Shown here: positions 27,193 through 36,535 of the stretch, piece after piece | Numbering within the stretch: the stretch's first letter is position 1 | Layout of the letters: each line of letters begins with the position of its first letter | Origin: CAZCFB01 sp964511535 | GTDB taxonomy: Bacteria; Myxococcota_A; Polyangia; GCA-2747355; CAZCFB01 | Reading direction: 5' to 3' | DNA length: 64,000 bases | Assembly (NCBI GenBank): GCA_964511535.1 | Contig: CAZEFW010000016.1 | Coordinates: 17,826-81,825, forward strand | Notes under the pieces: generated by a model | Database searches by the model: none | The model's input: the letters and a program-made list of their open reading frames with translations, nothing else | What the model was told of the DNA's origin: nothing | Translations under genes and position numbers: made by a program

Positions 27193-29028
27193 CTACTCCC
27201 GCTCCAGTTGCTTCAGCAGCGTGGCCGCCCGGGCCATGGACGGCTTGATCTTCAGCGCGCCGCGCGACAGCTGCAGCGCCTCGCCTCGCTGTCCCAGGTT
27301 GGCCAGGGCGAGGGCCAGGTTGTACCAGTTGGTGGCGTTGCCCGGCTCCATGTCCAGCGCCCGGCGGAAGGCGGTGGCCGCCTCCCGGTGCAGGCCGAGG
27401 GCCAGGGTCACGACCCCGAGGGTCCGCTGGTTGTGCAGCACCTGGGGCCGGACCTTCACCGCCTGGCGGATCCACTGCAGCGCCTCGAGGGAGCTCGCCT
27501 TGCCGCCGCGCCGGCTCAGCAGCAACGCCAGGTTGGCGCGCACCTTGTCCGCGGCGGGATCCGCCAGGGCGGCCCGGCGAAGAGCTGCCACGGCGCCGGG
27601 CTCGTCGCCTCTGCGCAGGCGCAGCATCGCCCGGTGCAGCAGCACCGGGGAGACCTCTCCGTGGGCTGCCTGCGCCTTGCGCAGGTAGGTGTCGGCCAGC
27701 GACAGCTCGCCCGCTTCCCGGTGGGCTGCTGACAGCTGCACCAGCGCCCGCAGATCGTCCGGGCGGGCGTGCAGGGCCTGGATGTTCAGCGTCCGCGTGT
27801 CGCGCCAGGTGGCGGCCTGGGCGGCGGTGATGGCGCCGCCGGCCAGCGCCAGGACCGTGACCAGGACCCCGGCCAGCCGCGGGCGCAGGCGGAGCAGCAG
27901 GCTGGACACCACCAGGCAGAAGCCGAGGCTGGGGAGCAGCATGTAGCGGTCGGCGGCCAGGTTCTGCAGCGGGAAGATCAGCTGGCTCGCCGGCAGGTAG
28001 TAAGCCCAGAAGAGCGCCGCCCCCAGGGCCGGGACGCGCCAGGCTCCCCGGCGCGTCAGCCCCAGGAGGAACAGCGCCGCGCTCCCCGCCGCCAACAGCG
28101 CTGCCACGCCGCCGGCCGCCAGCCCCCACGGCGCGCCCGCCGGGATATCGTAGCGCACGCCCAGCTCCCCCATGAGCAGCAGGTGCTCGAGGTAGAGGCC
28201 GAGGATGCGCAGCGCGAGCCAGAGCGTTGAGAGCGGACCGGTGGTCGGGTGAGCGGTCTCCACCACCAGCCGCGCGCCCACCAGGTAGACCGGCGCCAGC
28301 GCGGCCAGGGCAGCCAGGGCGATCCCGCCGAGCGCCAGCCACGCCGCCCGCCGTGACCGCGCCGCGGCGTCGGGGAAGAGCAGCAGCAGCGCGGCGAGCA
28401 TGCCCACCGTGGCCACGCCCACCGCCTTGCTCAGGGTCGCCAGGGCCACCAGCGCCGCGGTGAGCAGCAGGCGGCCAGCGCCAGGCGCCCGACGGAAGCC
28501 GTGAAACGACACCGCCGCCAGGAGCCCGAACAGCCCGGCCAGCAGGCCCTTGCGCTCGGAGAGCCAGGCCACCGACTCCACGTGCAGCGGGTGCAGGGCG
28601 AAGAGCAGCCCCGCCGCCAGCGCCAGCCGCGCATCGCCTGTCCAGCGCGCCAGGGCCAGCACCGCCGCCCCGCAGAGCGCCGCGTGCAGCAGCAGGTTGG
28701 TCAGGTGGAAGCCCCACAACCTGTCGCCGAACAGGGCGAAGTCGAGCATCACCGACATGTCCCTCACCGGCAGGTACTCCGCCCCCAGCAGCAGCCGGGT
28801 GGTGGTGCCGAGGTCGAGCCAGATTCGCGCGAGGCCAGCCCAGGTGGGGCTGCTCAGCAGGTGGTTGCCAGTGACCAGCCACGGGTCGTCGTACCCCACC
28901 GTTCCGAAGCCGAGGGTCTGCAGGTAGGGCAGGGTGGCGGCCAGCGCCACCAACAGGGCGCACCCGCCGGGGCGCAGCAGCGGGTGCGCCGGCGATGGAG
29001 CAGGCGACGGCGGCGGCGACGAGGGCAT
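27193..29028 (-). CDS. TMTC-like GT-C membrane protein with TPR repeats
   Basis: 611 residues. An N-terminal polytopic region of about ten TM helices with a GT-C style DD motif in the first loop (GYDDPWLVTGN), LHPLHVESVAWLSERKGLL and NLAADRYMLLPSLGF: the signature of TMTC-type O-mannosyltransferase-like proteins. The C-terminal ~200 residues are TPRs (LSLADTYLRKAQ, WYNLALALANLGQRGEA). GT-C enzymes use polyprenyl-phosphate sugars on the outer face of the inner membrane. It starts 19 bp after the pseudokinase-GYF gene, so the two are probably one operon. Enzyme activity is inferred from the family only. Confidence 0.8.
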   Translation of the reverse strand: MPSSPPPSPAPSPAHPLLRPGGCALLVALAATLPYLQTLGFGTVGYDDPWLVTGNHLLSSPTWAGLARIWLDLGTTTRLLLGAEYLPVRDMSVMLDFALFGDRLWGFHLTNLLLHAALCGAAVLALARWTGDARLALAAGLLFALHPLHVESVAWLSERKGLLAGLFGLLAAVSFHGFRRAPGAGRLLLTAALVALATLSKAVGVATVGMLAALLLLFPDAAARSRRAAWLALGGIALAALAALAPVYLVGARLVVETAHPTTGPLSTLWLALRILGLYLEHLLLMGELGVRYDIPAGAPWGLAAGGVAALLAAGSAALFLLGLTRRGAWRVPALGAALFWAYYLPASQLIFPLQNLAADRYMLLPSLGFCLVVSSLLLRLRPRLAGVLVTVLALAGGAITAAQAATWRDTRTLNIQALHARPDDLRALVQLSAAHREAGELSLADTYLRKAQAAHGEVSPVLLHRAMLRLRRGDEPGAVAALRRAALADPAADKVRANLALLLSRRGGKASSLEALQWIRQAVKVRPQVLHNQRTLGVVTLALGLHREAATAFRRALDMEPGNATNWYNLALALANLGQRGEALQLSRGALKIKPSMARAATLLKQLERE

Positions 29029-29047
29029 GAGCCGTGGGCGGCGGGCG

Positions 29048-30985
29048 CTACTTGAGCGTCATGTAGAAGCTCGCCGGGGTGAGGCTGCCCGCGAACTCGG
29101 GGAACTTGATCTGCTTCATCTTGCCGAGGATGCAGTTGAAGAACGGGCCGGAGGTCTTGCCGTTGACCTTGGCCGTGGCCACCCGCCCCGTTCCGCGGAT
29201 GCCGAAGTCGATGTCCACCCGCTTGACGTTGCCCGATCGCTTGAGCTCGCCGTAGACGCAGGGCACCAGCTTGCGGAAGTTCTGCTGCATCACGCGCTGC
29301 ACGACGTCCTCGGAGAGGCGGGCGTCGCCGCCCTCCTGGGTCACGTCGCCCAGGTAGGTCACCTCCTGGCCGTTGACCATCTTGGTCGCTGGCTCGCCGG
29401 TCTTCTTGGGCCTGCGCTTGCGGCGGCGCTTCTTCTTGCGCTTCTCTGGCGCCTGGGTCTTGAAGGTGATCTCCATCTTGGCGATGAGTTTCTGCAGCGC
29501 CTCGTCGGTGCGATCGCGGTAGACGATCTTCTCCTTGGTCACCGGCTCCCGGGTGAGGTAGTAGGCCGCGATGGCCCCGCCCACGCCGAGGGCCAGCAGG
29601 CAGAAGGCCACCACCAGCACCGTGGCGGTGCGGCGGCGCTTCTCCTTCTCCCACTTCTTCATCTCCTGCTTCTCAACCTGCTTGGCCGCGTTCTCGCGCT
29701 CGAGCAGGACGATGAACTCCCGGAGCTGGGGCAGGTTGCGGATCCGACCGGTCTTGCCGGTCTCCTGATCCTTGACCATGTCGTCGCCGCCGAACTGCCC
29801 CTGGTGCAGCTGGCGCTTGAGCTCGGACATGGAGAACGGGCCGAAGTCGAGGCGGTCCTTCTGCACCAGCCAGCGCTCGCTCTCGTCGTCGTCGTCCACC
29901 GCCAGCAGGTCCTCCACCGAGGGCTGCTGGCGCACCTGCATGGGGGCCACCGGCGCCTGGGGAGCCGGCGCGATGGCCGGGGCCTGCGGCGCCGCGGGCG
30001 GGGCCTGGGCGGCTGGCTCCTGCGGGGCTGGAGCGGCCGCTGCCGCCGCCGCTGTCGCCGCGGCGGCCGGGATGGGCGGAGGCGTATGGTTCAGGGGCTG
30101 GACCAGGGCGTCTCCGTCGAGGGTCGCCTTGGGATCTGCCTCGGGGGCCTCGCCGATGGCGTCGTAAAACGCCGCCTTCAGCGCGGCGGGCGCGTCGAAG
30201 CGCCGGCTCGGGTCGGGATCCAGGCACCTGGCCACCACCTGGGTGACCTCCTCGGGGAGCGTGGGGTCCAGCGACGGCGCGTCGGCCCCCGGATCGGCCG
30301 GAGGCTCGCCCGTGAGCAGCATGTGGAGCACGCCGCCGAGGGCGTAGATGTCAGCGCTCGCCTCAACCCCGCCGCTCCAGCTGCGCAGCTCGGGCGCGAG
30401 GCAGTCGCCGTCGGTCATGGTCGCGCCGTTCTCCGACCGGGCCATGATCGCGCCGAGCAGGCCGAAGTCGGACAGCTTCACCCGCCCGTTGCGGTTGATC
30501 AGCACGGCGCCAGGCCCGGGCAGGCCGTGGATCAGCGGCGCCTCCAGGCTGTGGGCGTGCTCCAGGGCGTTGCACAGGTGCGCCAGCACGTTGTAGCTGC
30601 CCTTGAGCGAGAACGGCTTGCCAGCGGCCTGCTTGCGGGCGATGAGCTCGCGCAGGGTCTGGCCTTCCACCAGCTCCATGCTGGCGAACAGGTCGTCGCC
30701 GTGATCGAACACTTCCTGGATCGCCACGATGTTCTTGTGCTGCATGGCCGCCGCGGCGCCCAGCTGCTTCTGCACCGCCGCGCGCAGGTCCTGCTCGCTG
30801 GCCAGCTCCGGGTGGAGCTGCCGCAGGGCCACTGGCTCGCCCGAGGTCGTGTCCATCGCCTTGTAAACAAAGCCCAGGCTGCCCTGTCCGGTGACCGCCT
30901 CGATCTCGTAGCGGTCGTTGAGGATGGTGCCAGCGGCGAGTGCGCCGTCTGCCGTGGGGGTGGCGGTCGGTTCGTCAGGTGCCAT
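29048..30985 (-). CDS. Pseudokinase-GYF-TM-AgmX/PglI C-terminal fusion
   Basis: 645 residues. 25-275: Ser/Thr-kinase fold with Gly-loop GQGSLG (33-38) and DFG (173-175). The VAIK Lys is Arg55, and the catalytic loop is HGLPGPGA (153-160), lacking the HRD Asp, Lys and Asn, so it should be inactive. 300-350: Ala/Pro linker. 372-428: GYF_2-like domain (WLVQKDRLDFGPFSMSELKR). ~430-452: charged coil. 454-476: TM helix. 515-530: Arg/Lys-rich. 556-645: AgmX/PglI C-terminal (TonB-like) domain with Cys576 and Cys618. Myxococcus GltJ/AgmX has a cytosolic GYF, a TM helix and periplasmic TonB-like domains, so an envelope-spanning adaptor is likely. Promoter region contains octamer repeats. Confidence 0.8.
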   Translation of the reverse strand: MAPDEPTATPTADGALAAGTILNDRYEIEAVTGQGSLGFVYKAMDTTSGEPVALRQLHPELASEQDLRAAVQKQLGAAAAMQHKNIVAIQEVFDHGDDLFASMELVEGQTLRELIARKQAAGKPFSLKGSYNVLAHLCNALEHAHSLEAPLIHGLPGPGAVLINRNGRVKLSDFGLLGAIMARSENGATMTDGDCLAPELRSWSGGVEASADIYALGGVLHMLLTGEPPADPGADAPSLDPTLPEEVTQVVARCLDPDPSRRFDAPAALKAAFYDAIGEAPEADPKATLDGDALVQPLNHTPPPIPAAAATAAAAAAAPAPQEPAAQAPPAAPQAPAIAPAPQAPVAPMQVRQQPSVEDLLAVDDDDESERWLVQKDRLDFGPFSMSELKRQLHQGQFGGDDMVKDQETGKTGRIRNLPQLREFIVLLERENAAKQVEKQEMKKWEKEKRRRTATVLVVAFCLLALGVGGAIAAYYLTREPVTKEKIVYRDRTDEALQKLIAKMEITFKTQAPEKRKKKRRRKRRPKKTGEPATKMVNGQEVTYLGDVTQEGGDARLSEDVVQRVMQQNFRKLVPCVYGELKRSGNVKRVDIDFGIRGTGRVATAKVNGKTSGPFFNCILGKMKQIKFPEFAGSLTPASFYMTLK

Positions 30986-31090
30986 GGGCCTCCGTTCCTG
31001 CCGGCATGTTGCTTACCAGAAAATCGGTATCGTCTTGGATACCATCAAGCCGGGCCCTGCGCCAAGCCTCGCGACTCGCGGCCTGGGCCG

Positions 31091-31130
31091 AATGCCAGAA
31101 TGCCAGAATGCCAGAATGCCAGGATGCCAG
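31091..31130. repeat. Tandem octamer tract (AATGCCAG, 5 units)
   Basis: Four exact AATGCCAG units and a fifth GATGCCAG. It lies in the 174-bp gap upstream of the leftward pseudokinase gene, about 105 bp before its start. On the coding strand the unit reads CTGGCATT, close to the ATTCTGTC-type unit upstream of folP. Confidence 0.95.
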
Positions 31131-31159
31131 ATCGAAATAGTTCATGGGAAGGGGTCGAT

Positions 31160-32062
31160 TCAGGTGATGGCCCAGCTGTCGCCCTGCTTCTTGACGGCGC
31201 CATCGGCTTGCATCCTCTCGAGATGTTTGAGGATCATTCCCTCTTCCCAGAGGCGCAGGATCTCGGGGGCGTAGGGGTGGCCGCCGTACAGGGGGCTGCG
31301 GTCTACCAGTTCGGACAGGGTGAGGGGCGTGCGGAGCAGGTCCGCCAGGATGGACTCGCGCTGCTGCACCACGTCGGCGTACCGGGTCAGCCTTTGCTGA
31401 ACATCGTGCATCACCGGGCCCTTGTGGCTGGAGATCAGGCCGGCGGGCTGCAGATCCGCCACCCGCTGGATGGACGCGAGGGAGGCGTCGATGTCGCTCT
31501 CGGCGTGGCCGTACCACGGGCCGAAGGCGGTCAGGTCGATGTCGAAGGTGAACGCCAGCCCCGAGCGCTCCTCAAACAGGACATGGTGGTCGTCCAGGTG
31601 CCCCGGGCAGTGCACCGCCCGAAGCCGCGGGCCGCCCAGGTCGAACAGGTGGCCATGGTCGAAGTGCGCGTCAGCGTCTGCCTCGCGCACCCCGGTGAAG
31701 GCCTTGATGTACTTGATCCAGGTCGCCGCCAGATCCGACCCCACGAACCGCACCGACTGCCCGGCGAAGCGCCAGAAGATGTCCGCGCGCTGGGCAGGGC
31801 TCCACACCTCCGCCCCCTGCACCTGCCACAGGCCGCTCATGTGATCCGGGTGCGAGTGGCTGAGGATCACCAGGTCCGGCTGCCAGGTGGACAGCAGCCG
31901 GGCCAGCCGCTCCTGGCCGCAGCCGGCGTCGATGAGCGCCTCCACCTGGCCCAGGGCGATGAAGGCGTGGCTGCGGGGGAAGCGACCGTCCGGCTCGCCC
32001 GGGACCATGTACAGGTCCGGGCCCAGGGGCTGCAGCTCATCTATCGGGAGGCGGCCAGGCAT
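31160..32062 (-). CDS. MBL-fold metallo-hydrolase
   Basis: 300 residues, soluble. The zinc signature HSHPDH is at 69-74, with further ligands probably in VHCPGHLDDHH and ISSHKGP, and the C-terminal ~60 residues resemble a winged-helix tail as in LACTB2-type hydrolases (LADLLRTPLTLSELVD). The substrate could be a thioester, a lactone or nucleic acid. It begins 18 bp after the lhr stop on the same strand and is probably the last gene of the operon before the octamer-bearing gap. Confidence 0.85.
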   Translation of the reverse strand: MPGRLPIDELQPLGPDLYMVPGEPDGRFPRSHAFIALGQVEALIDAGCGQERLARLLSTWQPDLVILSHSHPDHMSGLWQVQGAEVWSPAQRADIFWRFAGQSVRFVGSDLAATWIKYIKAFTGVREADADAHFDHGHLFDLGGPRLRAVHCPGHLDDHHVLFEERSGLAFTFDIDLTAFGPWYGHAESDIDASLASIQRVADLQPAGLISSHKGPVMHDVQQRLTRYADVVQQRESILADLLRTPLTLSELVDRSPLYGGHPYAPEILRLWEEGMILKHLERMQADGAVKKQGDSWAIT

Positions 32063-32080
32063 GAGGTCCAGGGGATGCTA

Positions 32081-35000
32081 TCAACCGAGGCGGCGCTTCT
32101 CCAGCGCTGACCCGTCGGGGGTGAAGCCGGCGGCCTTCAGCGCCGCCCGCGCCGGGCTCTCCAGCGCGGCCGCGCCGTTGACCTGCTCCACCCGCACCGC
32201 CCGGTGCCCCCGACGCAGCAGGCCCAGCAGGCTGGTCAGCCCGGCCGCCAGGGCGTCGGCCCCGAGCTCCGGATCGAACCAGAGGCGGCGCCCCGCGCCC
32301 TCGGCCCAGAGCAGCACCTCACCCTGCTGAATCACTGCGTGGTTGGTGGGACGCCGGGAGAAGGACCCGCCCCCGGGGCAGGCCATGCCCAGGGCCGGCG
32401 CCACGAAGGCTGGATCGCACGCGTTGAGCAGCACCGGCGCGCCCTGATCCTCTCGAGCGCTCTCGCCGCGGATGCGGTCCACGGCGCCCGCCGGAGCGAA
32501 CTGGGCCGCGCCGAGGCCGGCGATGAACATCCCCCGCCGCAGCTCTCCGCACAGCTCCATGCTGCAGAGCAGCGGGTAGAGCGACCACCAGGTCACCGAG
32601 GGCTCCGTGGTCACCAGCTCCCGGGTCACCGCCCCGTACCGGTCCAGCTGCCGCTCCACCACGCGGCGCAGCTCGGATTCCAGATCCGGGTCGTCTCCGT
32701 CGTCCGCTGGTGGCGGCACAAGCGACCAGCGTCCGGACCAGGGGCCAGGCGTGGCCCCGGCGCGGCCCAGGCCGTGGGGCGAGCGCCGGCGTCGTCGTCG
32801 GGCGTAGCCGGACGGGCGCCCGGTCAACGGGTTGATGGACGGATCCGCGCGGGGTGGATCAAAGCCGAGGGCCAGGCCGCGACGCAGGGACTCGAACCGA
32901 TCGTTGGTGGCCAGGCCCGCCCAGACCAGCTCCCACAGAGCAGCCTGGACCTGACCCAGGGGCAGGCCCGCGCCGGCGCGCAGGTCCGCGAGGAAGCTGG
33001 CCCCGCGCCCCGCCAGGGCCGCCTTGACCTGCGCGGCGTCGGCGGACAGCTCCGGCGGGTCCGGCGGCTGACCCGGCGCTCCGGTCTCGCCGCCTGGCAG
33101 CAGCCGAATCCGCCCCTTGCCCGCGCCGGTCCAGATCAGCGCTCCGGAGGCCACCAGATCGTCCAGCCACCGCGGCTGGTAATCCGCCACCCGGGGCGCG
33201 AGCAGCTCGCGCTCCAGCGCCGCCGCGGGCAGCGTCACCCCGCCGAGGTGGTTCACCGCCCGGGCCAGCGCGGCCTCGCCCGTGGGGGCAGGGCCGAGGA
33301 GCCGCTGCTTCTCCAGGGTCAGCCGCTGCAGCCGCGCCGGGGGCACCGCCTCCACCGCCTGGCGAGCCCGGGCCATGGTGCCGCGCCGGATATGCTCCAG
33401 GTTGCCCCGGGTGCAGACCAGGGTGCGGGGGTCGCCCTCCAAAAAAGCGCCGCGCACCAGGCGACCCTCCCGGCGCAGGGTGGTCACCGCCGCCCGAACG
33501 TCGTGCAGGGCGAGGCCGAGGCGGCCGGCCAGCTCGTCCGGATCCACCGGGCCCAGGTGATCCGCCGCGCGCCGGATGATCAGCCGCCGTGCCTCGGCCG
33601 GGGTCACCTCCGGTGCGGGCAAGCCGTCTGCCTCGTCAGCGCCTGCCAGGGGGGCCGGGTGGTGGGCCAGGCGCACAAGGCCCAGGTCCTCGGCGGCGCA
33701 CACCCAGGCCGCGCCCTCCACCGAGAAGGTGCAGAGCCGCCCGTCGGCCACCAGGGCCTCCACCCACTGCTCGACATCGCCGGTGGTGACCCGGCGAGGC
33801 AGCCCGTCCCGGGGCAGCACCCCGAGGCGCAGCACCGTGGCCAACAGCTCGTCCGGGCTGGTGGCGCGGGTCCAGTCATGCTCCCCCTGCCATCGCGCCT
33901 GCAGCTCGCTGGACGTCTCCGGCGAGAGCAGCCCGTCGAGGCCGCCCCGGCCCAGGGCCTGATCCAGCAGCTCGCGGCTGGCCTGCAGCCGCCGGATCCG
34001 CCGCTCGGCCCGGGGCTCGTCGTACTCGTACATGTAGACGGCCATGAACCGGTTGAGCACCCCCGAGGCCACGGCCGAAGGGGTCTCGCTGGTGTGCCTG
34101 ACCACCTGCACCTCGCCGTCGCCCACCTGCCGGGCCAGCCGCGCCAGCCGGGGCATGTCCAGCATGTCCACCAGGCACTCGCGCAGGGTCTCGATGCGCA
34201 CCGGGAAGTCGGGCAGCCCGGCGGTGGCCTCCTGCAGATCCTTGGCCCTGAGCCGCTGCAGCCAGAGCGGGTTGCGCTGGCGCACGCCCCGGGTGCCGAG
34301 CACCAGGAACCGCGCCGCGTTGTGGCGGAACACCGCCCCGTACAGCGGCGAAGCGGGCAGCTCGTCCAGCACCCGCCGCTCGAGCTCGTCGGGATCCATC
34401 CCCTCCAGCAGGTCCATGGGCGGCGGCCCTTCCCCCGCGGGCAACCGGAGCAGCAGCGCGTTGTCGTCGCTCATCACCTGCGGATCCACCCCGAGGCGGT
34501 CGCGCAGCTGCGCCCGCAGCGCCATGGCCAGGGGCGCGTTGACGCGGTTGCCGAAGATGCTGTGGATGACGAGCTGGTGATCGCCCAGGTCATCCAGGGT
34601 CGCCTCCACCACCAGCTGGCGGTGGGTGCCCACGGGGTGACCGCCGCGCCGCTGGCGGCGGAAATACTCCACCAGGTTGTGTGCGGACCAGGGATCCACC
34701 GGGTGGGTCTCCTGAAGCCATCGCTCCGCGGCGTCGGGATCCTCTACCCGTCGGTACATGGCCTCGCGGAAGCGGCCCACCTCCTCGCTCAGCTCGGCGT
34801 CCCGGCCGAAGTGCCCGCCCTTCCAGAACGGCACCACCGCCTGCCGGCCCGGGGCGGGGGTCACCACCACCTTCTCCCGGTCGATCTCCTGGATCCGCCA
34901 GGAGGCCGAGGCGAAGGCGATGACATCGCCCACCTGGCGCTCGTAGACGAACTCCTCCTCCAGCTCCCCCAGGCGCGCGCCGTCGGGCAGCGCCAGCCGA

Positions 35001-36535
35001 TAGTAGCCCTGGTCGGGGATGGTCCCGCCCGACGTCACCACCAGCAAGCGGGCGCCGCGGCGGGGCGTCACCAGATCGGTGGTGCGCTCCCAGGTCAGCT
35101 TGGCGGTCAGCCCCCGCGCCACCTCGGCCGGGTACCGCCCGGCCATCAGCTCCAGCACCGCGCGGTAGGTGTCCCGGGTCAGCGCCCGGAACGGCGCGGC
35201 CTGGCGGAACAGCGCCAGCAACTCGTCGCCCCGCCGCGGCGCCATGGCCACCTCGGCCAGGACATGCTGGCCCACCACGTCCAGGGCCCCCTGGATCGGC
35301 GCTGCCTGCTCCAGCTCCCGGTCCAGCATGCGCCGCCCCACCACCGCGCACTCCACCAGGTCCTCGCGGTACAGCGGCATCAGGCGGCCCTTGCTCTCGG
35401 CGTCCAGCAGGTGGCCAGCCCGGCCCACCCGCTGCAGCCCTGCCGACACCTCCCCGGGCGAGCCGAGCTGCAGCACCAGATCGATGGCGCCCACGTCGAT
35501 GCCGAGCTCCAGGGTGCCGGTGGAGATGAGCGCCGGCAGATCACCCGCCTTGAGCCGCTCCTCCAGCTCCTGGCGCACCCCGGCCGCCAGGGCCGAGTGG
35601 TGCGGTATGCACAGCTCCTCTTCTGCCAGCTCGTTGACCGCCCGCGCCACCCGCTCGGCCTGGGCGCGCATGCGCACGAAGATGAGGGTGGTGCCATGGG
35701 CGCGCACCAGCTCCAGGATGCGCGGGTACACCTCCGGCCACACCGAGGCGTCGGGCAGGGCGGTGAAGTCCTCCACCGGCGAGACCACCTGCAGGTCCAT
35801 ATCCTTGCGCTGCCCCGCGTCCACCAGGGTCACCGGCCGCTGCTCGCCGTCGGAGTCGTGGCCCCCGAGGAAGCGGCCGGCCAGCGCCAGGGGCTGCACC
35901 GTGGCCGACAGCCCGATGCGTACTGGCGGCGCCGGGCAGAGGGCCTCCAGACGCTCCAGGCTCAGCGCGAGGCTGGCGCCGCGCTTGTTGCCCAGCAGCG
36001 CGTGCACCTCGTCCACGATCACATGCCGCACGCCGGGCAGCAGAACCTCCCGGGCGCGCTCGGAGGCGAGCAGGATGAACAGCGACTCCGGCGTGGTGAT
36101 GAGGATGTGCGGCGGCTTGCGCAGCATGGCCGAGCGCCGGGACTGGGGCGTGTCGCCGGTGCGCACCGCAACGCGCACTCGCGGCGCGGGCAGCCCCAGG
36201 CGGCGGGCCTCCGCGCGCGCCCCGGCCAGCGGCTGCGTCAGGTTGCGCTCCACGTCATACCCCAGCGCCTTCAACGGAGAGATATACAACGTGGACGTGG
36301 AGGTGGACGTCGACGTCGACGAGCCCAGCTCCCGCAGCAGCTCATCGATGCACCACAGGAACGCCGCCAGGGTCTTGCCGCTGCCGGTGGGCGCGGTGAT
36401 CAGGGTGTTGTCGCCCCTGGTGATGGCCGGCCACCCGAGCACCTGCGGCGGGCTCGGCGCGTCGAAGGTGCGGGCGAACCACCCCCGCACCGCCGGGCTG
36501 AACGGCGCCAGCGCCGGGTGCTCGGCGCTGCTCAT
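32081..36535 (-). CDS. lhr: Large DEAD/DEAH helicase Lhr
   Basis: 1484 residues from the ATG at 36535, which overlaps the upstream gene stop by 4 bp (ATGA); an open extension upstream belongs to the overlapping gene's antisense frame. Full-length Lhr (E. coli about 1538): SF2 helicase core with APTGSGKT (48-55), YISPLKALGYDVERNL, VDEVHALLGNKRG, STGTLELGIDVGAIDLV and GRAGH, then winged-helix, Lhr-core and the long C-terminal region. Lhr is a 3'-5' helicase linked to DNA repair. A Ser-Thr dipeptide run (73-82) encoded by hexamers lies between motifs I and Ia where relatives have a variable linker. Confidence 0.92.
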   Translation of the reverse strand: MSSAEHPALAPFSPAVRGWFARTFDAPSPPQVLGWPAITRGDNTLITAPTGSGKTLAAFLWCIDELLRELGSSTSTSTSTSTLYISPLKALGYDVERNLTQPLAGARAEARRLGLPAPRVRVAVRTGDTPQSRRSAMLRKPPHILITTPESLFILLASERAREVLLPGVRHVIVDEVHALLGNKRGASLALSLERLEALCPAPPVRIGLSATVQPLALAGRFLGGHDSDGEQRPVTLVDAGQRKDMDLQVVSPVEDFTALPDASVWPEVYPRILELVRAHGTTLIFVRMRAQAERVARAVNELAEEELCIPHHSALAAGVRQELEERLKAGDLPALISTGTLELGIDVGAIDLVLQLGSPGEVSAGLQRVGRAGHLLDAESKGRLMPLYREDLVECAVVGRRMLDRELEQAAPIQGALDVVGQHVLAEVAMAPRRGDELLALFRQAAPFRALTRDTYRAVLELMAGRYPAEVARGLTAKLTWERTTDLVTPRRGARLLVVTSGGTIPDQGYYRLALPDGARLGELEEEFVYERQVGDVIAFASASWRIQEIDREKVVVTPAPGRQAVVPFWKGGHFGRDAELSEEVGRFREAMYRRVEDPDAAERWLQETHPVDPWSAHNLVEYFRRQRRGGHPVGTHRQLVVEATLDDLGDHQLVIHSIFGNRVNAPLAMALRAQLRDRLGVDPQVMSDDNALLLRLPAGEGPPPMDLLEGMDPDELERRVLDELPASPLYGAVFRHNAARFLVLGTRGVRQRNPLWLQRLRAKDLQEATAGLPDFPVRIETLRECLVDMLDMPRLARLARQVGDGEVQVVRHTSETPSAVASGVLNRFMAVYMYEYDEPRAERRIRRLQASRELLDQALGRGGLDGLLSPETSSELQARWQGEHDWTRATSPDELLATVLRLGVLPRDGLPRRVTTGDVEQWVEALVADGRLCTFSVEGAAWVCAAEDLGLVRLAHHPAPLAGADEADGLPAPEVTPAEARRLIIRRAADHLGPVDPDELAGRLGLALHDVRAAVTTLRREGRLVRGAFLEGDPRTLVCTRGNLEHIRRGTMARARQAVEAVPPARLQRLTLEKQRLLGPAPTGEAALARAVNHLGGVTLPAAALERELLAPRVADYQPRWLDDLVASGALIWTGAGKGRIRLLPGGETGAPGQPPDPPELSADAAQVKAALAGRGASFLADLRAGAGLPLGQVQAALWELVWAGLATNDRFESLRRGLALGFDPPRADPSINPLTGRPSGYARRRRRRSPHGLGRAGATPGPWSGRWSLVPPPADDGDDPDLESELRRVVERQLDRYGAVTRELVTTEPSVTWWSLYPLLCSMELCGELRRGMFIAGLGAAQFAPAGAVDRIRGESAREDQGAPVLLNACDPAFVAPALGMACPGGGSFSRRPTNHAVIQQGEVLLWAEGAGRRLWFDPELGADALAAGLTSLLGLLRRGHRAVRVEQVNGAAALESPARAALKAAGFTPDGSALEKRRLG
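36291..36323 (-). repeat. Hexamer tract inside lhr (Ser-Thr run)
   Basis: Five degenerate GT(G/C)GA(C/G) hexamers followed by GAG, encoding on the minus strand five Ser-Thr pairs between helicase motifs I and Ia. The frame is preserved. Confidence 0.85.

Noticed and set aside
32880..32900. tRNA T-loop-like GGTTCGAGTCC on the minus strand
   Set aside because: The flanking bases do not form the 5-bp T stem, no acceptor or anticodon arm is present, and it lies inside the lhr coding sequence.
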